DNA of 64,000 bases, taken from Tatlockia sp. (GTDB taxonomy: Bacteria; Pseudomonadota; Gammaproteobacteria; Legionellales; Legionellaceae). Below are positions 19,383 to 28,910 of the stretch, one piece after another. The notes beneath the pieces are model-generated. The model saw only the letters and a program-made list of their open reading frames with translations. It did no database searches and was not told where the DNA came from. How positions within the stretch are numbered: position 1 is the first letter of the stretch; every line of letters starts with the position of its first letter. Location of the stretch: the NCBI GenBank assembly GCA_013697955.1, contig JACCVV010000041.1, forward strand, positions 1 to 64,000. Direction: 5' to 3'. The position numbers were made by a program, and so were the translations under genes.

Positions 19383-20618
19383 ATGGACTGGAAAAAAAAA
19401 TTAATCTCTAAATTCCATGAAGGCACACGGTTTGTGCGCTTTGTCGTTGAGCATTTTATTAATGATGATTGTACTTACCGAGCCTCAGCACTTGCCTTTA
19501 CCAGTTTATTGGCTGTTATTCCCTTAATGACAATTAGTTTTGCGATTTTGTCCTCAATTCCTGTATTTCATGAATTATCTGGTCCTGTTCAGGATTTCAT
19601 TATTGAAAATTTTGTACCGACTACTGGTAAAACAATTCAAGTTTATTTAAAGCAATTCGCCCTGCAAGTGTCCAATTTATCAATCTGGGGAATTGCAATT
19701 TTATTTGTTACTGCCTTATTGGTTATGGTAACAATTGAGCGTGCTATGAACAAAATTTGGCGAGCTCCTTCTTCACGCCACGGTGTCGCTGCCTTTTTAT
19801 TGTATTGGGCTATTTTATCACTGGGGCCAGTATTTTTAGGTCTCAGTTTGGCAGCTAGTTCCTATATTTTCTCCTTACCTTTTATTCATAATTCAACACC
19901 GTCGATATTAATTAGTTGTGTTCCTTTTTTACTTTCATTAATAGGTTTTACTTTTTTATACGTTGTAGTTCCTAACTGTCCTGTTAAATTTACGCATGGT
20001 TTATTGGGCGGACTTTTTGCCGCAATTCTGTTTGAATCGGCCAAGCAAGCCTTTGTCTATTATTTATCGCGTTATAATAGTTATCAGCTTCTTTATGGGG
20101 CCTTTGCGATTGTCCCCATTTTTTTTATATGGATTTATTGGCTTTGGATTATCACTCTTTTGGGCGCAGAAATTTCATATGCTTTTTCCGTACACCATCA
20201 ACGTCGTATTGGTAAACCGCTCGATGGTTTTTCACATGCCTTACTTTGGCTGCATGAGATTTGGCTTCAGCAAAAAGAGGGAAAAGGCGTTTCACTGGAT
20301 GAATTAATCAATTCGACTCATCACCCCTTTGCAATCGATATTAATGAAATGACGAATACGCTAATGTCTAAAGGTTTTATTCATATCACTAATGAAGGCC
20401 TTTTTATGTTGAGTAGAGATCTGAGGGATCTGACTCTTTATGATTTGAGCCAGGAGCTTCCTTATCATTTGCCAACGAGAAACGATATCGAGCATCTTGA
20501 TGACTCGCCTATTAATCATTGGCGAAGAGTATTTAAAAAGAATAATCAGGGTCTGCAAAAATCACTGACTATTAAACTAAGCGAACTGTTTAGCCGAGAA
20601 CAAACACCTGAAAACTAA
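19383..20618 (+). CDS. YihY/BrkB family inner-membrane protein
   Basis: A 411-aa member of UPF0761 (YihY, once wrongly called RNase BN; also the BrkB family). About six hydrophobic segments fill residues 30-270, including the family segment L-A-F-T-S-L-L-A-V-I-P-L (about 38-49). The C-terminal 130 residues are soluble and resemble the winged-helix-like tail found in longer family members. Biochemical function is unknown. The 3' end overlaps the convergent ATP-grasp gene by 29 bp. Confidence 0.88.
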   Translation: MDWKKKLISKFHEGTRFVRFVVEHFINDDCTYRASALAFTSLLAVIPLMTISFAILSSIPVFHELSGPVQDFIIENFVPTTGKTIQVYLKQFALQVSNLSIWGIAILFVTALLVMVTIERAMNKIWRAPSSRHGVAAFLLYWAILSLGPVFLGLSLAASSYIFSLPFIHNSTPSILISCVPFLLSLIGFTFLYVVVPNCPVKFTHGLLGGLFAAILFESAKQAFVYYLSRYNSYQLLYGAFAIVPIFFIWIYWLWIITLLGAEISYAFSVHHQRRIGKPLDGFSHALLWLHEIWLQQKEGKGVSLDELINSTHHPFAIDINEMTNTLMSKGFIHITNEGLFMLSRDLRDLTLYDLSQELPYHLPTRNDIEHLDDSPINHWRRVFKKNNQGLQKSLTIKLSELFSREQTPEN

Positions 20619-21678
20619 GGTAAGCCAAGCCCAGTAAAAGCGCTAATAATAAGCTCTTAATATACAAACCGACTCGTTGATTCTTATAGAGAGCATGTAA
20701 ATAAGACAATGGATGGCGAAAAATAAGGCTACGAATGATTTGTTTACTGACCCAAACAGCAGATCCTTGCATGGGAGATTCGTGAATTCTAATACTGGGG
20801 GCATCATTTGCTTCAATAATGACATCAGTATTTGAAAAGGGCTGGTTAATATCTTTACATTGAATATCAAAACCCACCAGATTTAAGTTTAATTCTTTTG
20901 CTGCTCGAATTAAATATTTTGCATTTTCTATGGCTATTGATTTTTTTCCTAAAGATTTATAAGTCCCACCGCGGGATGCATTACAAGTATAAGCCAGGCT
21001 TAGCCATTCATTTGGTTTTGGGATATAGCTGAGATCAATTCCCAATTCATCAAGCCTTATTTGGCATTCTTCATCCACAACAATCGGCGCTAGCATGTCG
21101 TTAGTCTCAAAACGTTTTTGGTTTGCTAGATCAATTAACTCTTGAAGATTGTGATGGCCATCACCAATAACATGGGCTGGGTGGCGTTCAATTACATCAA
21201 GTATTGTATTGTTTAAAACTAAAACTCTGTAAGCGTTTAAATTGCCATGAAATTCTTCAATTGTAATTTCTTCATATCTGGAAATATTATTTTCCATATA
21301 ATTTTGTAGCTGTTCAATGTTTTTTATATTGCACAAGACATCATTGCCTAAACGGCCTATTTGCGGTTTGGCGACTAAGGGGAATGATAATTCAGCAATT
21401 TTTTCGCATAGCTGGCCTTCTACAAATTCAGATTGCTCAAAGCAGATTGATTTTGGTACCAAAAAACCGTATCTCTCCAATATTTTATTCATGGAAAATT
21501 TATTTCGAGTGAGAATCATACTGCTTGCAATATTGATAGGTGGGGTGCTGCCACAGAAATAGTAATTTTTTTTACCTAAGACTATTCGAAAACCTTGGAT
21601 TTCAGGAAGTTCATCTAATGGCAGTAGATATTGTTTAGCTGAGTTGAAATAACATTGAGCATTTTTTGTCATTGTCAT
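20590..21678 (-). CDS. stand-alone ATP-grasp ligase with C-terminal membrane helix
   Basis: A 362-aa protein with an ATP-grasp domain (about 60-315) most like that of cyanophycin synthetase and GshAB. Visible are the A-domain start R-N-K-F-S-M-N-K-I-L, the ATP-binding F-P-L-V-A-K-P (about 113-119) followed by G-R-L-G-N-D-V, the V-I-G-D-G-H-H-N-L-Q-E-L-I segment (about 187-199, as in CphA) and the metal-binding D-V-I-I-E-A-N-D (about 286-293). A hydrophobic helix (about 338-360) anchors the C-terminus. No Mur-ligase-like domain or cyanophycinase is nearby, so it does not make cyanophycin alone. It is likely an amide- or peptide-bond-forming ligase at the membrane; the substrate is unknown. Confidence 0.75.
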   Translation of the reverse strand: MTMTKNAQCYFNSAKQYLLPLDELPEIQGFRIVLGKKNYYFCGSTPPINIASSMILTRNKFSMNKILERYGFLVPKSICFEQSEFVEGQLCEKIAELSFPLVAKPQIGRLGNDVLCNIKNIEQLQNYMENNISRYEEITIEEFHGNLNAYRVLVLNNTILDVIERHPAHVIGDGHHNLQELIDLANQKRFETNDMLAPIVVDEECQIRLDELGIDLSYIPKPNEWLSLAYTCNASRGGTYKSLGKKSIAIENAKYLIRAAKELNLNLVGFDIQCKDINQPFSNTDVIIEANDAPSIRIHESPMQGSAVWVSKQIIRSLIFRHPLSYLHALYKNQRVGLYIKSLLLALLLGLAYLSFQVFVLG

Positions 21679-21716
21679 CTGAAACCATCCTGGAAAATAC
21701 TGATATATTTAGCTAG

Positions 21717-21745
21717 AGAAAATCTCCCCTAAAGAGAGATTTTCT
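21717..21745 (-). terminator. hairpin after hslU
   Basis: A perfect 10-bp inverted repeat (AGAAAATCTC/GAGATTTTCT, loop of nine) lies just beyond the hslU stop codon and before the ATP-grasp start. It has no strong T-run on the minus strand, so it may be a weak terminator or an mRNA 3' stabiliser. Confidence 0.5.
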
Positions 21746-21754
21746 TTTCGAAAT

Positions 21755-23080
21755 TTATAGAATATAACGTGCTAAGTCTTCATCTTCTACTATCTGGCCC
21801 AAATGAGTATTAACATAAGCCTCATCAACATGAACTTTTTCACCGGATTTATCAGTCGCTTCAAAGGAAACCACTTCCAATAAACGCTCCATTACAGTGT
21901 AAAGACGTCGAGCGCCAATATTTTCTGTGCGCTCATTTACTCTCCAGGCGACCTCAGCAATGCGTCGGATCCCGGTTTCGTCGAAACTTAATTCTAAACC
22001 TTCAGTTCCCATAAGAGCAGTGTATTGTTCAGTCAGCGAAGCCGAGGGTTCGGTTAAAATGCGTACAAAATCTTCAACAGTTAAGGCATTTAATTCGACA
22101 CGAATAGGTAATCGCCCTTGCAATTCAGCAATTAAATCGGAAGGTTTAGCTACATGGAAGGCGCCAGATGCAATAAACAAAATGTGGTCAGATTTAATCA
22201 TCCCGTATTTTGTTGAAACTGTTGTCCCTTCAACCAAGGGTAACAAATCGCGCTGCACGCCTTCGCGAGATATATCGCCGCCACTGCCACTTTCTGCGCG
22301 TCTCGCTACTTTATCGAGTTCATCAATGAAGACAATGCCGTTTTGCTCAACATTTTCGATTGCCCTGATTTTAATATCATCTTCATTAATTAATTTTGCC
22401 GCTTCTTCTTCACGCAAGATTTTTAAGGCTTTGGCAATGGTTAATTTTCTCATTTTAGTTCGGCCAGTACCCACTTGCTGAAACATGGATTGCAGCTGAT
22501 TAGTCATTTCTTCCATGCCGGGGGGCGCCATAATTTCTACACCCATTGATCCTGCTGAAACCTCTATTTCTATTTCATTGTTATCTAGCATGCCTTCGCG
22601 CAATTGCTTGCGAAAAGTCTGTCGAGTTGTCGTTTCTTTTTCATTGCTGTCTAAACTGCCTCGCACTGGTGGCAGTAAGATGTCAAGAATTCTGTCTTCA
22701 GCAGCATCTTCAGCAAGATTTTCAACCTTTTTCATAGCTTGCTCACGCTCGAGTTTCACAGCTGTATCTGCAAGATCGCGAAGAATGGAATCAACGTCCC
22801 TTCCAACATAACCTACTTCGGTAAATTTCGTCGCTTCAACTTTAAGAAAGGGAGCTTGGGCGAGTTTTGCCAAACGTCTTGCAATTTCAGTTTTACCAAC
22901 ACCCGTAGGTCCAATCATCAGAATATTTTTAGGCATAATTTCATTTCGCAGAAATGGATCCTGGATTTTCATACGTCGCCAACGATTACGTAGAGCAATC
23001 GCTACAGCGCGTTTTGCATCATCCTGCCCGATAATGTGCTTATCCAATTCTTGCACAATTTCTCTTGGGGTCATCATCAT
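21755..23080 (-). CDS. hslU: HslU, ATPase of the HslUV protease
   Basis: The AAA+ unfoldase ring that feeds proteins to HslV. It has 441 aa from the ATG at 23080 (E. coli has 443); [17 protein letters not shown] is the family start. Walker A G-P-T-G-V-G-K-T is at 57-64, the intermediate I-domain at about 110-240 and Walker [10 protein letters not shown] further on. The C-terminus ends D-L-A-R-Y-I-L, the tail that inserts into HslV to activate it. It lies 7 bp downstream of hslV in the same operon. Upstream in-frame residues overlap hslV and are not family-like. Confidence 0.97.
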   Translation of the reverse strand: MMMTPREIVQELDKHIIGQDDAKRAVAIALRNRWRRMKIQDPFLRNEIMPKNILMIGPTGVGKTEIARRLAKLAQAPFLKVEATKFTEVGYVGRDVDSILRDLADTAVKLEREQAMKKVENLAEDAAEDRILDILLPPVRGSLDSNEKETTTRQTFRKQLREGMLDNNEIEIEVSAGSMGVEIMAPPGMEEMTNQLQSMFQQVGTGRTKMRKLTIAKALKILREEEAAKLINEDDIKIRAIENVEQNGIVFIDELDKVARRAESGSGGDISREGVQRDLLPLVEGTTVSTKYGMIKSDHILFIASGAFHVAKPSDLIAELQGRLPIRVELNALTVEDFVRILTEPSASLTEQYTALMGTEGLELSFDETGIRRIAEVAWRVNERTENIGARRLYTVMERLLEVVSFEATDKSGEKVHVDEAYVNTHLGQIVEDEDLARYIL

Positions 23081-23087
23081 ATTTGTT

Positions 23088-23639
23088 TTATTCACAGTCA
23101 CTTTCCAATTCTTCAATGGTTAAATTGTGGTTTGAAAACACACAAAGATCAGCAGCGATATTCAAGCTTTTTTTGACTATTTCGGTTGCAGATAATTTGG
23201 TATTTTGCATTAAAGCGCGTGCAGCTGACTGCGCAAAAGGACCGCCTGAACCAATAGCTATCAAGCCTTCCTCAGGTTCAATCACATCGCCATTCCCTGT
23301 AATAATTAAGGAAGCTTTACTGTCTGCTACAGCTAAAAGTGCTTCGAGACGACGTAAAAATTTGTCAGTACGCCAATCTTTAGCCATTTCCACCGCTGCT
23401 CTTACTAAATTCCCCTGATGCATTTCAAGTTTGCGTTCAAAGCGCTCAAATAAAGTGAATGCGTCAGCAGTTCCCCCTGCAAAACCAGCAAGCACTTGAT
23501 CTTTATAGAGGCGTCTAACTTTACGTGCGTTCGATTTCATTACTATGCTCTGTGCCATAGTAACTTGGCCATCACCACCAATAACAACTTTATTGCCTCT
23601 TCTGACTGATAAGATGGTTGTACCCCGATATTGTTCCAA
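23088..23639 (-). CDS. hslV: HslV, protease subunit of HslUV
   Basis: The threonine protease of the HslUV complex. I place the start at TTG 23639: AGAGGAG lies six bases before it, and it yields the short propeptide MEQYRG ahead of Thr7, the N-terminal nucleophile exposed on processing. Longer readings (start at 23702) add residues without family counterpart. This gives 183 aa, close to the usual 176-182. The T-T-I-L-S-V-R-R-G start, G-G-D-G-Q and [11 protein letters not shown] blocks are all intact. Confidence 0.95.
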   Translation of the reverse strand: MEQYRGTTILSVRRGNKVVIGGDGQVTMAQSIVMKSNARKVRRLYKDQVLAGFAGGTADAFTLFERFERKLEMHQGNLVRAAVEMAKDWRTDKFLRRLEALLAVADSKASLIITGNGDVIEPEEGLIAIGSGGPFAQSAARALMQNTKLSATEIVKKSLNIAADLCVFSNHNLTIEELESDCE

Positions 23640-23742
23640 AATAGGCTCCTCTGAGGGATTGAAGCTCATAAATGGGGATGCACAGTGAAAATTCAATGGC
23701 AATAGTTATGTTTTTAAAAAAATGTTGTTCCAGCAGTAAAAA

Positions 23743-24180
23743 TCATTTAGGTAAGTGGGAACATTTTTCACAAATTCCTCTTAATTCAATTGCCCCTTTT
23801 CCCAAATGGAAAAGATGTTCCTTTGATAATTTTTGCACCAGAGAATGCATCGAATCATCATAGATTTCTTTAACTTGATGACAATCATTGCAGACCATTA
23901 GTACTTCAGAGGAATAATGTTTCTCGGGTTCACAGCATAGCGTGTAGGATTGAATCGATTCAATTTTGTGAATTACACCATAATCTACAAAGTAATCCAG
24001 AACTCGATAAACCGTGGGCGGCTTTGCATTTTTCTTGATTTTTAATAAATTATCTAAAATTTCGTAGGCTTTTAAAGGTTTATTGGTATTCCAAAGAATA
24101 AATAATACGCTTTTTCTCAGGGAGGTTATTTTTAATCCCATCGTTGAACAATAACTGAGGAATGAGGCTGGATAAATCAT
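23743..24180 (-). CDS. zur: Fur-family zinc uptake regulator (Zur-like)
   Basis: A 145-aa metal-responsive repressor. The N-terminal winged helix spans about 1-80 (K-P-P-T-V-Y-R-V-L-D-Y, the recognition helix of Fur proteins), followed by the dimerisation/metal domain with structural Cys pairs C-N-D-C (about 97-100) and C-E-K-C (near 137-140). Zur rather than Fur is inferred from the N-A-K/E-P-P-T-V-Y-R-V-L-D block and the short C-terminus. No znuABC genes adjoin it, so its targets are elsewhere. It sits between deoB and hslV in a same-strand run. Confidence 0.8.
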   Translation of the reverse strand: MIYPASFLSYCSTMGLKITSLRKSVLFILWNTNKPLKAYEILDNLLKIKKNAKPPTVYRVLDYFVDYGVIHKIESIQSYTLCCEPEKHYSSEVLMVCNDCHQVKEIYDDSMHSLVQKLSKEHLFHLGKGAIELRGICEKCSHLPK

Positions 24181-24220
24181 TTATTCCTCCCAGAAATATT
24201 TTTTTGAAATAAAGAAGGTT

Positions 24221-25456
24221 TCACACTGCACTTTCAAGGAAAGAGACACCATTTTGCAACGGAGCTATTTCTAAATGTTCAGCGAGACTTTGTCCCACAT
24301 CCGCAAAACTATCCCGACGGCCAATAAACTGACTTTTTACTTTGGGGCCATAAATTAAAACCGGAATATGTTCTCTAGTGTGATCAGAACCGGGAAAAGT
24401 AGGATCGCAACCGTGATCGGCTGCAATAACCACCAAATCATCGGGATGTAAAAGTTCCAGCAATTCAGGAAGCCGTTTATCAAATTGTTCCAGAGCAACC
24501 GCGTAACCCGGGACATCGCGTCGATGGCCATAAGAGGAATCAAAGTCCACAAAATTCGTAAAAATCAAAGACCCTTCCGGGGCTGTTTGCATGGCAGTGA
24601 GGGTTGCATCGAATAAAGAGTTATTCCCATCGGCCTTAATAACCTGGGTTGGACCTTGATGAGCAAATATATCTGCAATTTTACCAATGGTTATTACTTC
24701 TCGCCCTTCATTTTTTAAAAAATCCAATAGAGTCGGGGCAGGCGGAAGCGTTGCGTAATCACGGCGGTTTCCAGTTCGCACAAAAGCGCCTGGCTTGCCT
24801 ATAAAGGGCCGGGCAATAACTCTGCCGATTTGGTATTCATCAACCAAGTCTCTGGCAATTTCACAAAGTTCATAAAGGCGCTCTAATCCGAAACTTTGTT
24901 CATGGGCTGCAATTTGAAAAACACTATCTGCAGAGGTATAAACAATAGGCAGTCCTGAGTGAATATGTTTTTCGCCAAGTTCATAGATTATTTCAGTACC
25001 TGATGCATGTTTTTCCCCTAAAACTCCTGATAAGTTCCCTTTTTTTATCAATTCGTTGATTAATTTTTTAGGGAAACAATATTCTTTATCGGGAAAATAT
25101 CCCCATTCATAGGTAACTGGAACTCCGGCTAATTCCCAATGGCCGCTTGGCGTATCTTTTCCCAAACTTTGCTCAACTGCATAGCCATAATATCCAAGAG
25201 GTTCATCTAAAGAGGAGAAATCAAGTAAGGCTATGCCAGAGCTAGCTAAGGTTGCATGGTATAACCCAAGCTTTGTAAGATTTGGAAGTTTTAAGGGCCC
25301 TTTACGCAAGCCCGGCGCATCAGCTTTACCTTCCTCACTCGCCTGATGGATATGAGCAAAGGTATTCGCTCCTTCATCGCCATAGCGATGTGCATCAAGA
25401 CTTGCGCCAATTCCTAAAGAATCCATTAATAAAATACAAACTCGCCCTGGCATCAT
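24221..25456 (-). CDS. deoB: phosphopentomutase
   Basis: Interconverts (deoxy)ribose 1-phosphate and 5-phosphate in nucleoside salvage. The 411 aa carry the alkaline-phosphatase-superfamily metal site: D-S-L-G-I-G-A near 12-18, A-D-H-G-C-D near 347-352 and D-H-T-R-E-H near 358-363. The start is preceded by AGAAGGAT. The upstream MFS stop codon ends on the adjacent base, so deoB is almost certainly cotranscribed with the two MFS genes; this suggests that they handle nucleosides or pentoses. Confidence 0.97.
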   Translation of the reverse strand: MMPGRVCILLMDSLGIGASLDAHRYGDEGANTFAHIHQASEEGKADAPGLRKGPLKLPNLTKLGLYHATLASSGIALLDFSSLDEPLGYYGYAVEQSLGKDTPSGHWELAGVPVTYEWGYFPDKEYCFPKKLINELIKKGNLSGVLGEKHASGTEIIYELGEKHIHSGLPIVYTSADSVFQIAAHEQSFGLERLYELCEIARDLVDEYQIGRVIARPFIGKPGAFVRTGNRRDYATLPPAPTLLDFLKNEGREVITIGKIADIFAHQGPTQVIKADGNNSLFDATLTAMQTAPEGSLIFTNFVDFDSSYGHRRDVPGYAVALEQFDKRLPELLELLHPDDLVVIAADHGCDPTFPGSDHTREHIPVLIYGPKVKSQFIGRRDSFADVGQSLAEHLEIAPLQNGVSFLESAV

Positions 25457-26737
25457 TTATCCTTCTATATGTCGGCAGTGGGTTTCTTTTAAACCAAACA
25501 AAGCAATTAAAGCCAGTATTAATCCCAAAGGGAAAATCATCGCAGCATATTGGTAATCGGCAAGTGAATAAACTGGAACACCATTTTGCATCAATACTTC
25601 ACCATGTTGAATTAATAAAACACTAAAGAGATTCTGATAAACAACATAGCCCCCTTGAGTTAAAATGGATATAACGCTGACCGCAGTTGCAGTCATAACC
25701 AAAGAGCTGCTTTCAGCAACCAAAGCATAGCTAATTATTTGAGCAGCGGTGAAAAATCCAAGGAGGAAAAATAAAATCTTCATCATCGGCAAGGATACAG
25801 GAACAAACAACACAGTCAGCATCGTTATCAAAGAAGCTATAACACCGATTTTCATGGGTAAAACACGCAAACCTAGTTTATCCGAACACCAGCCAATAAA
25901 AGGCCCGCCTATGATAGCTCCCAAAAATAACATGGTATTCACCATTGAAGCATCTTCTTTGGAAATTCCCATTTTTTGCACAAGATACAGAGAGCCCATC
26001 ATTGCCCCATAAACAGCAATAGGCATATTCATAAGGCTTGTATAAAGAGCTGCTCTTAAGGTTTGTAAATTAAGATAGGTTTTTTTGGCAGTATCAAAAA
26101 ATTTAACTTTTTGCACCACCCGGTGATCCGCTGTTTTTTCTTTCTCGATAATTCCAAAGTACATAACTACAAGCATAGCAGTACCTAACCAGCCAACCTC
26201 CATTAAGGCTTCACGCCAGCCGACCTGTGCCACTAATCGGGTTAAAGGATATTGGGCCAGCATGCCGCCAGTCATCGCTATGGTCACTATAACCCCGGTT
26301 GCCATTGCCATTTGTTTAGGTGGAAACCAACGGGAAGCAAGCCTTATTGGGCCAAGAAAACAAAAAGCCGAGCCTATACCTGTTACAAAACGACAGGCTA
26401 AAGCAAGATAGAAGGATTGAGCCTGAGCTAAAATAAAGGTTGAAATTACGCAAAGCAGCATGGCAAACATGATTGTTTTTTTAGCGGAGTATCGATCGAG
26501 CACAATGCCTGCAATAAAAAGAAAAATTACATTGGACGCATAATAAATACTAGACAAATAAGCCATTTTGTCAGCTTGAACACGAAAATCACGCATGATG
26601 TCGTCAGCAATTGATGCAAACATGTTGCCTTGAATAAATTCATAAAAGAAAAAAAGCGAGGCACTGATGCAAACCAGCCAAGGTAAAAAATGAGTTCCTG
26701 CTTTTGCTTTATTATTATATTGATCTACCATTTGCAT
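25457..26737 (-). CDS. MFS transporter, Legionella Pht-like (pair B, second gene)
   Basis: A 426-aa, 12-TM major facilitator. The ATG at 26737 is chosen because AAAGGAG lies five bases upstream; the longer reading at 26767 would overlap the previous gene. The N-terminus has the F-F-F-Y-E-F-I-Q-G-N-M-F pattern and D-R-Y-S-A-K follows TM2. It lies in an MFS-MFS-deoB operon. The Legionella PhtC/PhtD pair is a tandem MFS pair linked to thymidine/pyrimidine supply, so a nucleoside substrate is a reasonable guess, resting on context only. Confidence 0.85.
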   Translation of the reverse strand: MQMVDQYNNKAKAGTHFLPWLVCISASLFFFYEFIQGNMFASIADDIMRDFRVQADKMAYLSSIYYASNVIFLFIAGIVLDRYSAKKTIMFAMLLCVISTFILAQAQSFYLALACRFVTGIGSAFCFLGPIRLASRWFPPKQMAMATGVIVTIAMTGGMLAQYPLTRLVAQVGWREALMEVGWLGTAMLVVMYFGIIEKEKTADHRVVQKVKFFDTAKKTYLNLQTLRAALYTSLMNMPIAVYGAMMGSLYLVQKMGISKEDASMVNTMLFLGAIIGGPFIGWCSDKLGLRVLPMKIGVIASLITMLTVLFVPVSLPMMKILFFLLGFFTAAQIISYALVAESSSLVMTATAVSVISILTQGGYVVYQNLFSVLLIQHGEVLMQNGVPVYSLADYQYAAMIFPLGLILALIALFGLKETHCRHIEG

Positions 26738-26748
26738 AAAATCTCCTT

Positions 26749-28020
26749 TTAGCGAAAGCGTTTGCAATAAGTTTCACTTGTTAACAAAACCGCTACTAAG
26801 GCAGCTACTGCGGTAAGAGGAAAAATCCACATTGCGTATTGAAAGTCGGCTATCTTGTAACTTTGATTGGCAAAACCGGCATGATGCTGCATTAGCCATC
26901 CAAAAAGAATCTGCCCTACGCCGCCACCACCCATAATCAATACAGAGGCAATACCAGTTGCTGCACCGGTATTTTCTGCTGAGTTCGATTCAGCGATAAG
27001 GGGATAACTAATTACTTGGGTAGAGGTGAAAAAACCCAAGGCAAAGAACAGAACACTCAATTCAAGTTGCGATAAATTAAGATTTAGCATTAAAGGCAAG
27101 ACAGTAATCAGTGTTGCAAAAGCGCCAATAATCATTATGGGTTTGCGGCGACCCTGACTGTCAGAAAGCCAGCCAACAAGGGGACAACCAATAATTGATC
27201 CTATAAAAATAAGACTAATGAGATTAGAAGCCTCAATTTCGGGTAAATTATGTACAACCTGCAAATAACTTGCCCCCCAAAGCGCGCAAAGCACCATAAT
27301 TGGCAAATTTAAGAAAGAAGTATATAGACCGGCTAACCAATTCTGGCGATTAGTTAGGGATTTATAAAAACCCGGGAAAAAACCGTTGGAGGAACTACTC
27401 CTCTTTGGTTGAGGATCAGGACTGTCTTGAACTATTTTATATATCCACATTAATAAAAGTGCCCCTGCAGCCGCATCAATTAATAAAGAATGCCGCCAAC
27501 CAAAATGTTCATTGAGATGAGCAAAAGGCGTGTGGGCCATCATTCCGCCTAAAAAAGCCATGGTAACCAAGGAACCAATGACCAAGGCTTGACGGCGTGG
27601 AGGGAACCAATGGGAAACTAGAACCACACAGGATAAAAAACAAAAGGCATTACCAATACCAGAAAGAAAATGATAGAAACAGGCTAAAGCAAATGAAGTG
27701 GTTAGTGCAAAGCCTAAAGTGCCCAGAACACAGACCAGCATTGCGCTAAGAATAACCTTTCGGGTAGAAAAACGATCGAGAATAATGCCAGCAGGAAGAA
27801 GAAAGAGAATATCTGCCCAAAGATAGGTGCTCGACATCCAGCTTAGTTGAGTGGCATTTAATTGAAAATCTTCTCGTAAGGGTTGATTAATGACATCGAA
27901 TATATTCAGTTGAAAAAATTCATAGAAGAAAAATAACCCAGCTGACAAACAGACCATCCATGCCGTAAAGTCTCCACGAGGCAATGCCGTCCTTGAATCC
28001 ACTACGATTGAATCCGACAA
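26749..28020 (-). CDS. MFS transporter, Legionella Pht-like (pair B, first gene)
   Basis: The first gene of the MFS-MFS-deoB operon, 423 aa with 12 hydrophobic segments. The start is TTG at 28020 with AGGAGT six to seven bases upstream. N-terminal L-F-F-F-Y-E-F-F-Q-L-N-I-F and D-R-F-S-T-R after TM2 place it in the same family as its partner. Its stop lies 11 bp before the partner's ATG. Substrate unknown; a deoxynucleoside or nucleoside is suggested by deoB. Confidence 0.85.
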   Translation of the reverse strand: MSDSIVVDSRTALPRGDFTAWMVCLSAGLFFFYEFFQLNIFDVINQPLREDFQLNATQLSWMSSTYLWADILFLLPAGIILDRFSTRKVILSAMLVCVLGTLGFALTTSFALACFYHFLSGIGNAFCFLSCVVLVSHWFPPRRQALVIGSLVTMAFLGGMMAHTPFAHLNEHFGWRHSLLIDAAAGALLLMWIYKIVQDSPDPQPKRSSSSNGFFPGFYKSLTNRQNWLAGLYTSFLNLPIMVLCALWGASYLQVVHNLPEIEASNLISLIFIGSIIGCPLVGWLSDSQGRRKPIMIIGAFATLITVLPLMLNLNLSQLELSVLFFALGFFTSTQVISYPLIAESNSAENTGAATGIASVLIMGGGGVGQILFGWLMQHHAGFANQSYKIADFQYAMWIFPLTAVAALVAVLLTSETYCKRFR

Positions 28021-28190
28021 GTATTACTCCTCTGCAAAGGTTGTAAATTTGCGGCGCAGTGTATCAAAAATTACATGAAATTGGTATCTTTATTGAACAA
28101 GAATTTAAATTTAACCATATTTTCCTGCGAATCTTGCTAAATTTACTGATTAACTACCTTTTTGCACGAAAGAAAAACAAAAATCCAATA

Positions 28191-28219
28191 AAAAAAGTCG
28201 GGACAAGCCCGACTTTTTT
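28191..28219 (-). terminator. Rho-independent terminator
   Basis: An AAAAAAGTCGGG/CCCGACTTTTTT inverted repeat with a 5-nt loop lies 12 bp beyond the stop of the Spy-like gene (minus strand). The flanking A- and T-runs make it able to work in both directions. Confidence 0.85.
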
Positions 28220-28231
28220 GATTTTTAAATT

Positions 28232-28816
28232 TTAGTCTTCATGGCATTCTTTAAATTTAGCGATCATTTTTTCCTCAGCATCTTTCATTTTGCTTTGAAA
28301 CTGAGTTTTTTGTTGATCATTGAGGATGCCAAATATTTGTTGCTTAGCAGCCATTTTCGCTTTCATCATATCGCCAATGATTTTGGTTTTTCTATCTACC
28401 AAGGCATCCATAGAACCTTGATCCATTGTTGATGAGCTAGCATGGTTTGCTGTGCCAGAATGGTCGGTTGTACTACCTTGCATTGCTGAACCACTTTGGT
28501 CTGTAGAAGTTCCTTGGGTGGCTACGCTTCCGTGCTCTGATGTGCTGCCTTGAGCTGCGGAACTACCTTGACTTCCTGAGCTAGCTTGTTGATTCATTTG
28601 ATTTGATACTTCTTTCATTTGTTCAACACTGGCTTGCATAGTGGACTTTAATTGCTCCATTATGGGTTTAATTTTTTCTTTCTGAGATGAATCAAGGTTT
28701 AAAGATTCAACCATTTTTTTCATACCTTCTCCACAAATCGAAGAATCAGCAAAAGCTGATTGGCTCAGAGCAAAAGAAAAGGCAAGTGCGGCTATCCCTA
28801 TTATTTTTTTAAACAT
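28232..28816 (-). CDS. Spy/CpxP-like periplasmic protein with a Ser/Gly-rich insert
   Basis: A 194-aa exported protein. A signal peptide (1-23, ending AFA) is followed by two amphipathic helical parts (about 30-75 and 135-190) rich in Lys, Met and Gln, like Spy/CpxP chaperones. The second ends with N-D-Q-Q-K-T-Q-F, a form of the LTxxQ motif. Between them lies a low-complexity insert (about 76-134) of Gln-Gly-Ser and Ser-Thr-Asp units not typical of Spy. One Cys near each end (C28 and C191) could form a disulfide. It has its own terminator. The chaperone role is inferred from resemblance. Confidence 0.6.
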   Translation of the reverse strand: MFKKIIGIAALAFSFALSQSAFADSSICGEGMKKMVESLNLDSSQKEKIKPIMEQLKSTMQASVEQMKEVSNQMNQQASSGSQGSSAAQGSTSEHGSVATQGTSTDQSGSAMQGSTTDHSGTANHASSSTMDQGSMDALVDRKTKIIGDMMKAKMAAKQQIFGILNDQQKTQFQSKMKDAEEKMIAKFKECHED

Positions 28817-28910
28817 GATACTTTCCTTAGTTATTGTTCAATTCAAAGATTAGTATAGACGTCCAAAATCTTTTTGCAGAAAAAACCAGATAATCTGGCA
28901 AACTTTTTTT

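Noticed and set aside
21927-22481. 184-codon plus-strand frame opposite hslU
   Set aside because: The minus strand encodes an intact HslU with all motifs; the plus frame is its shadow.
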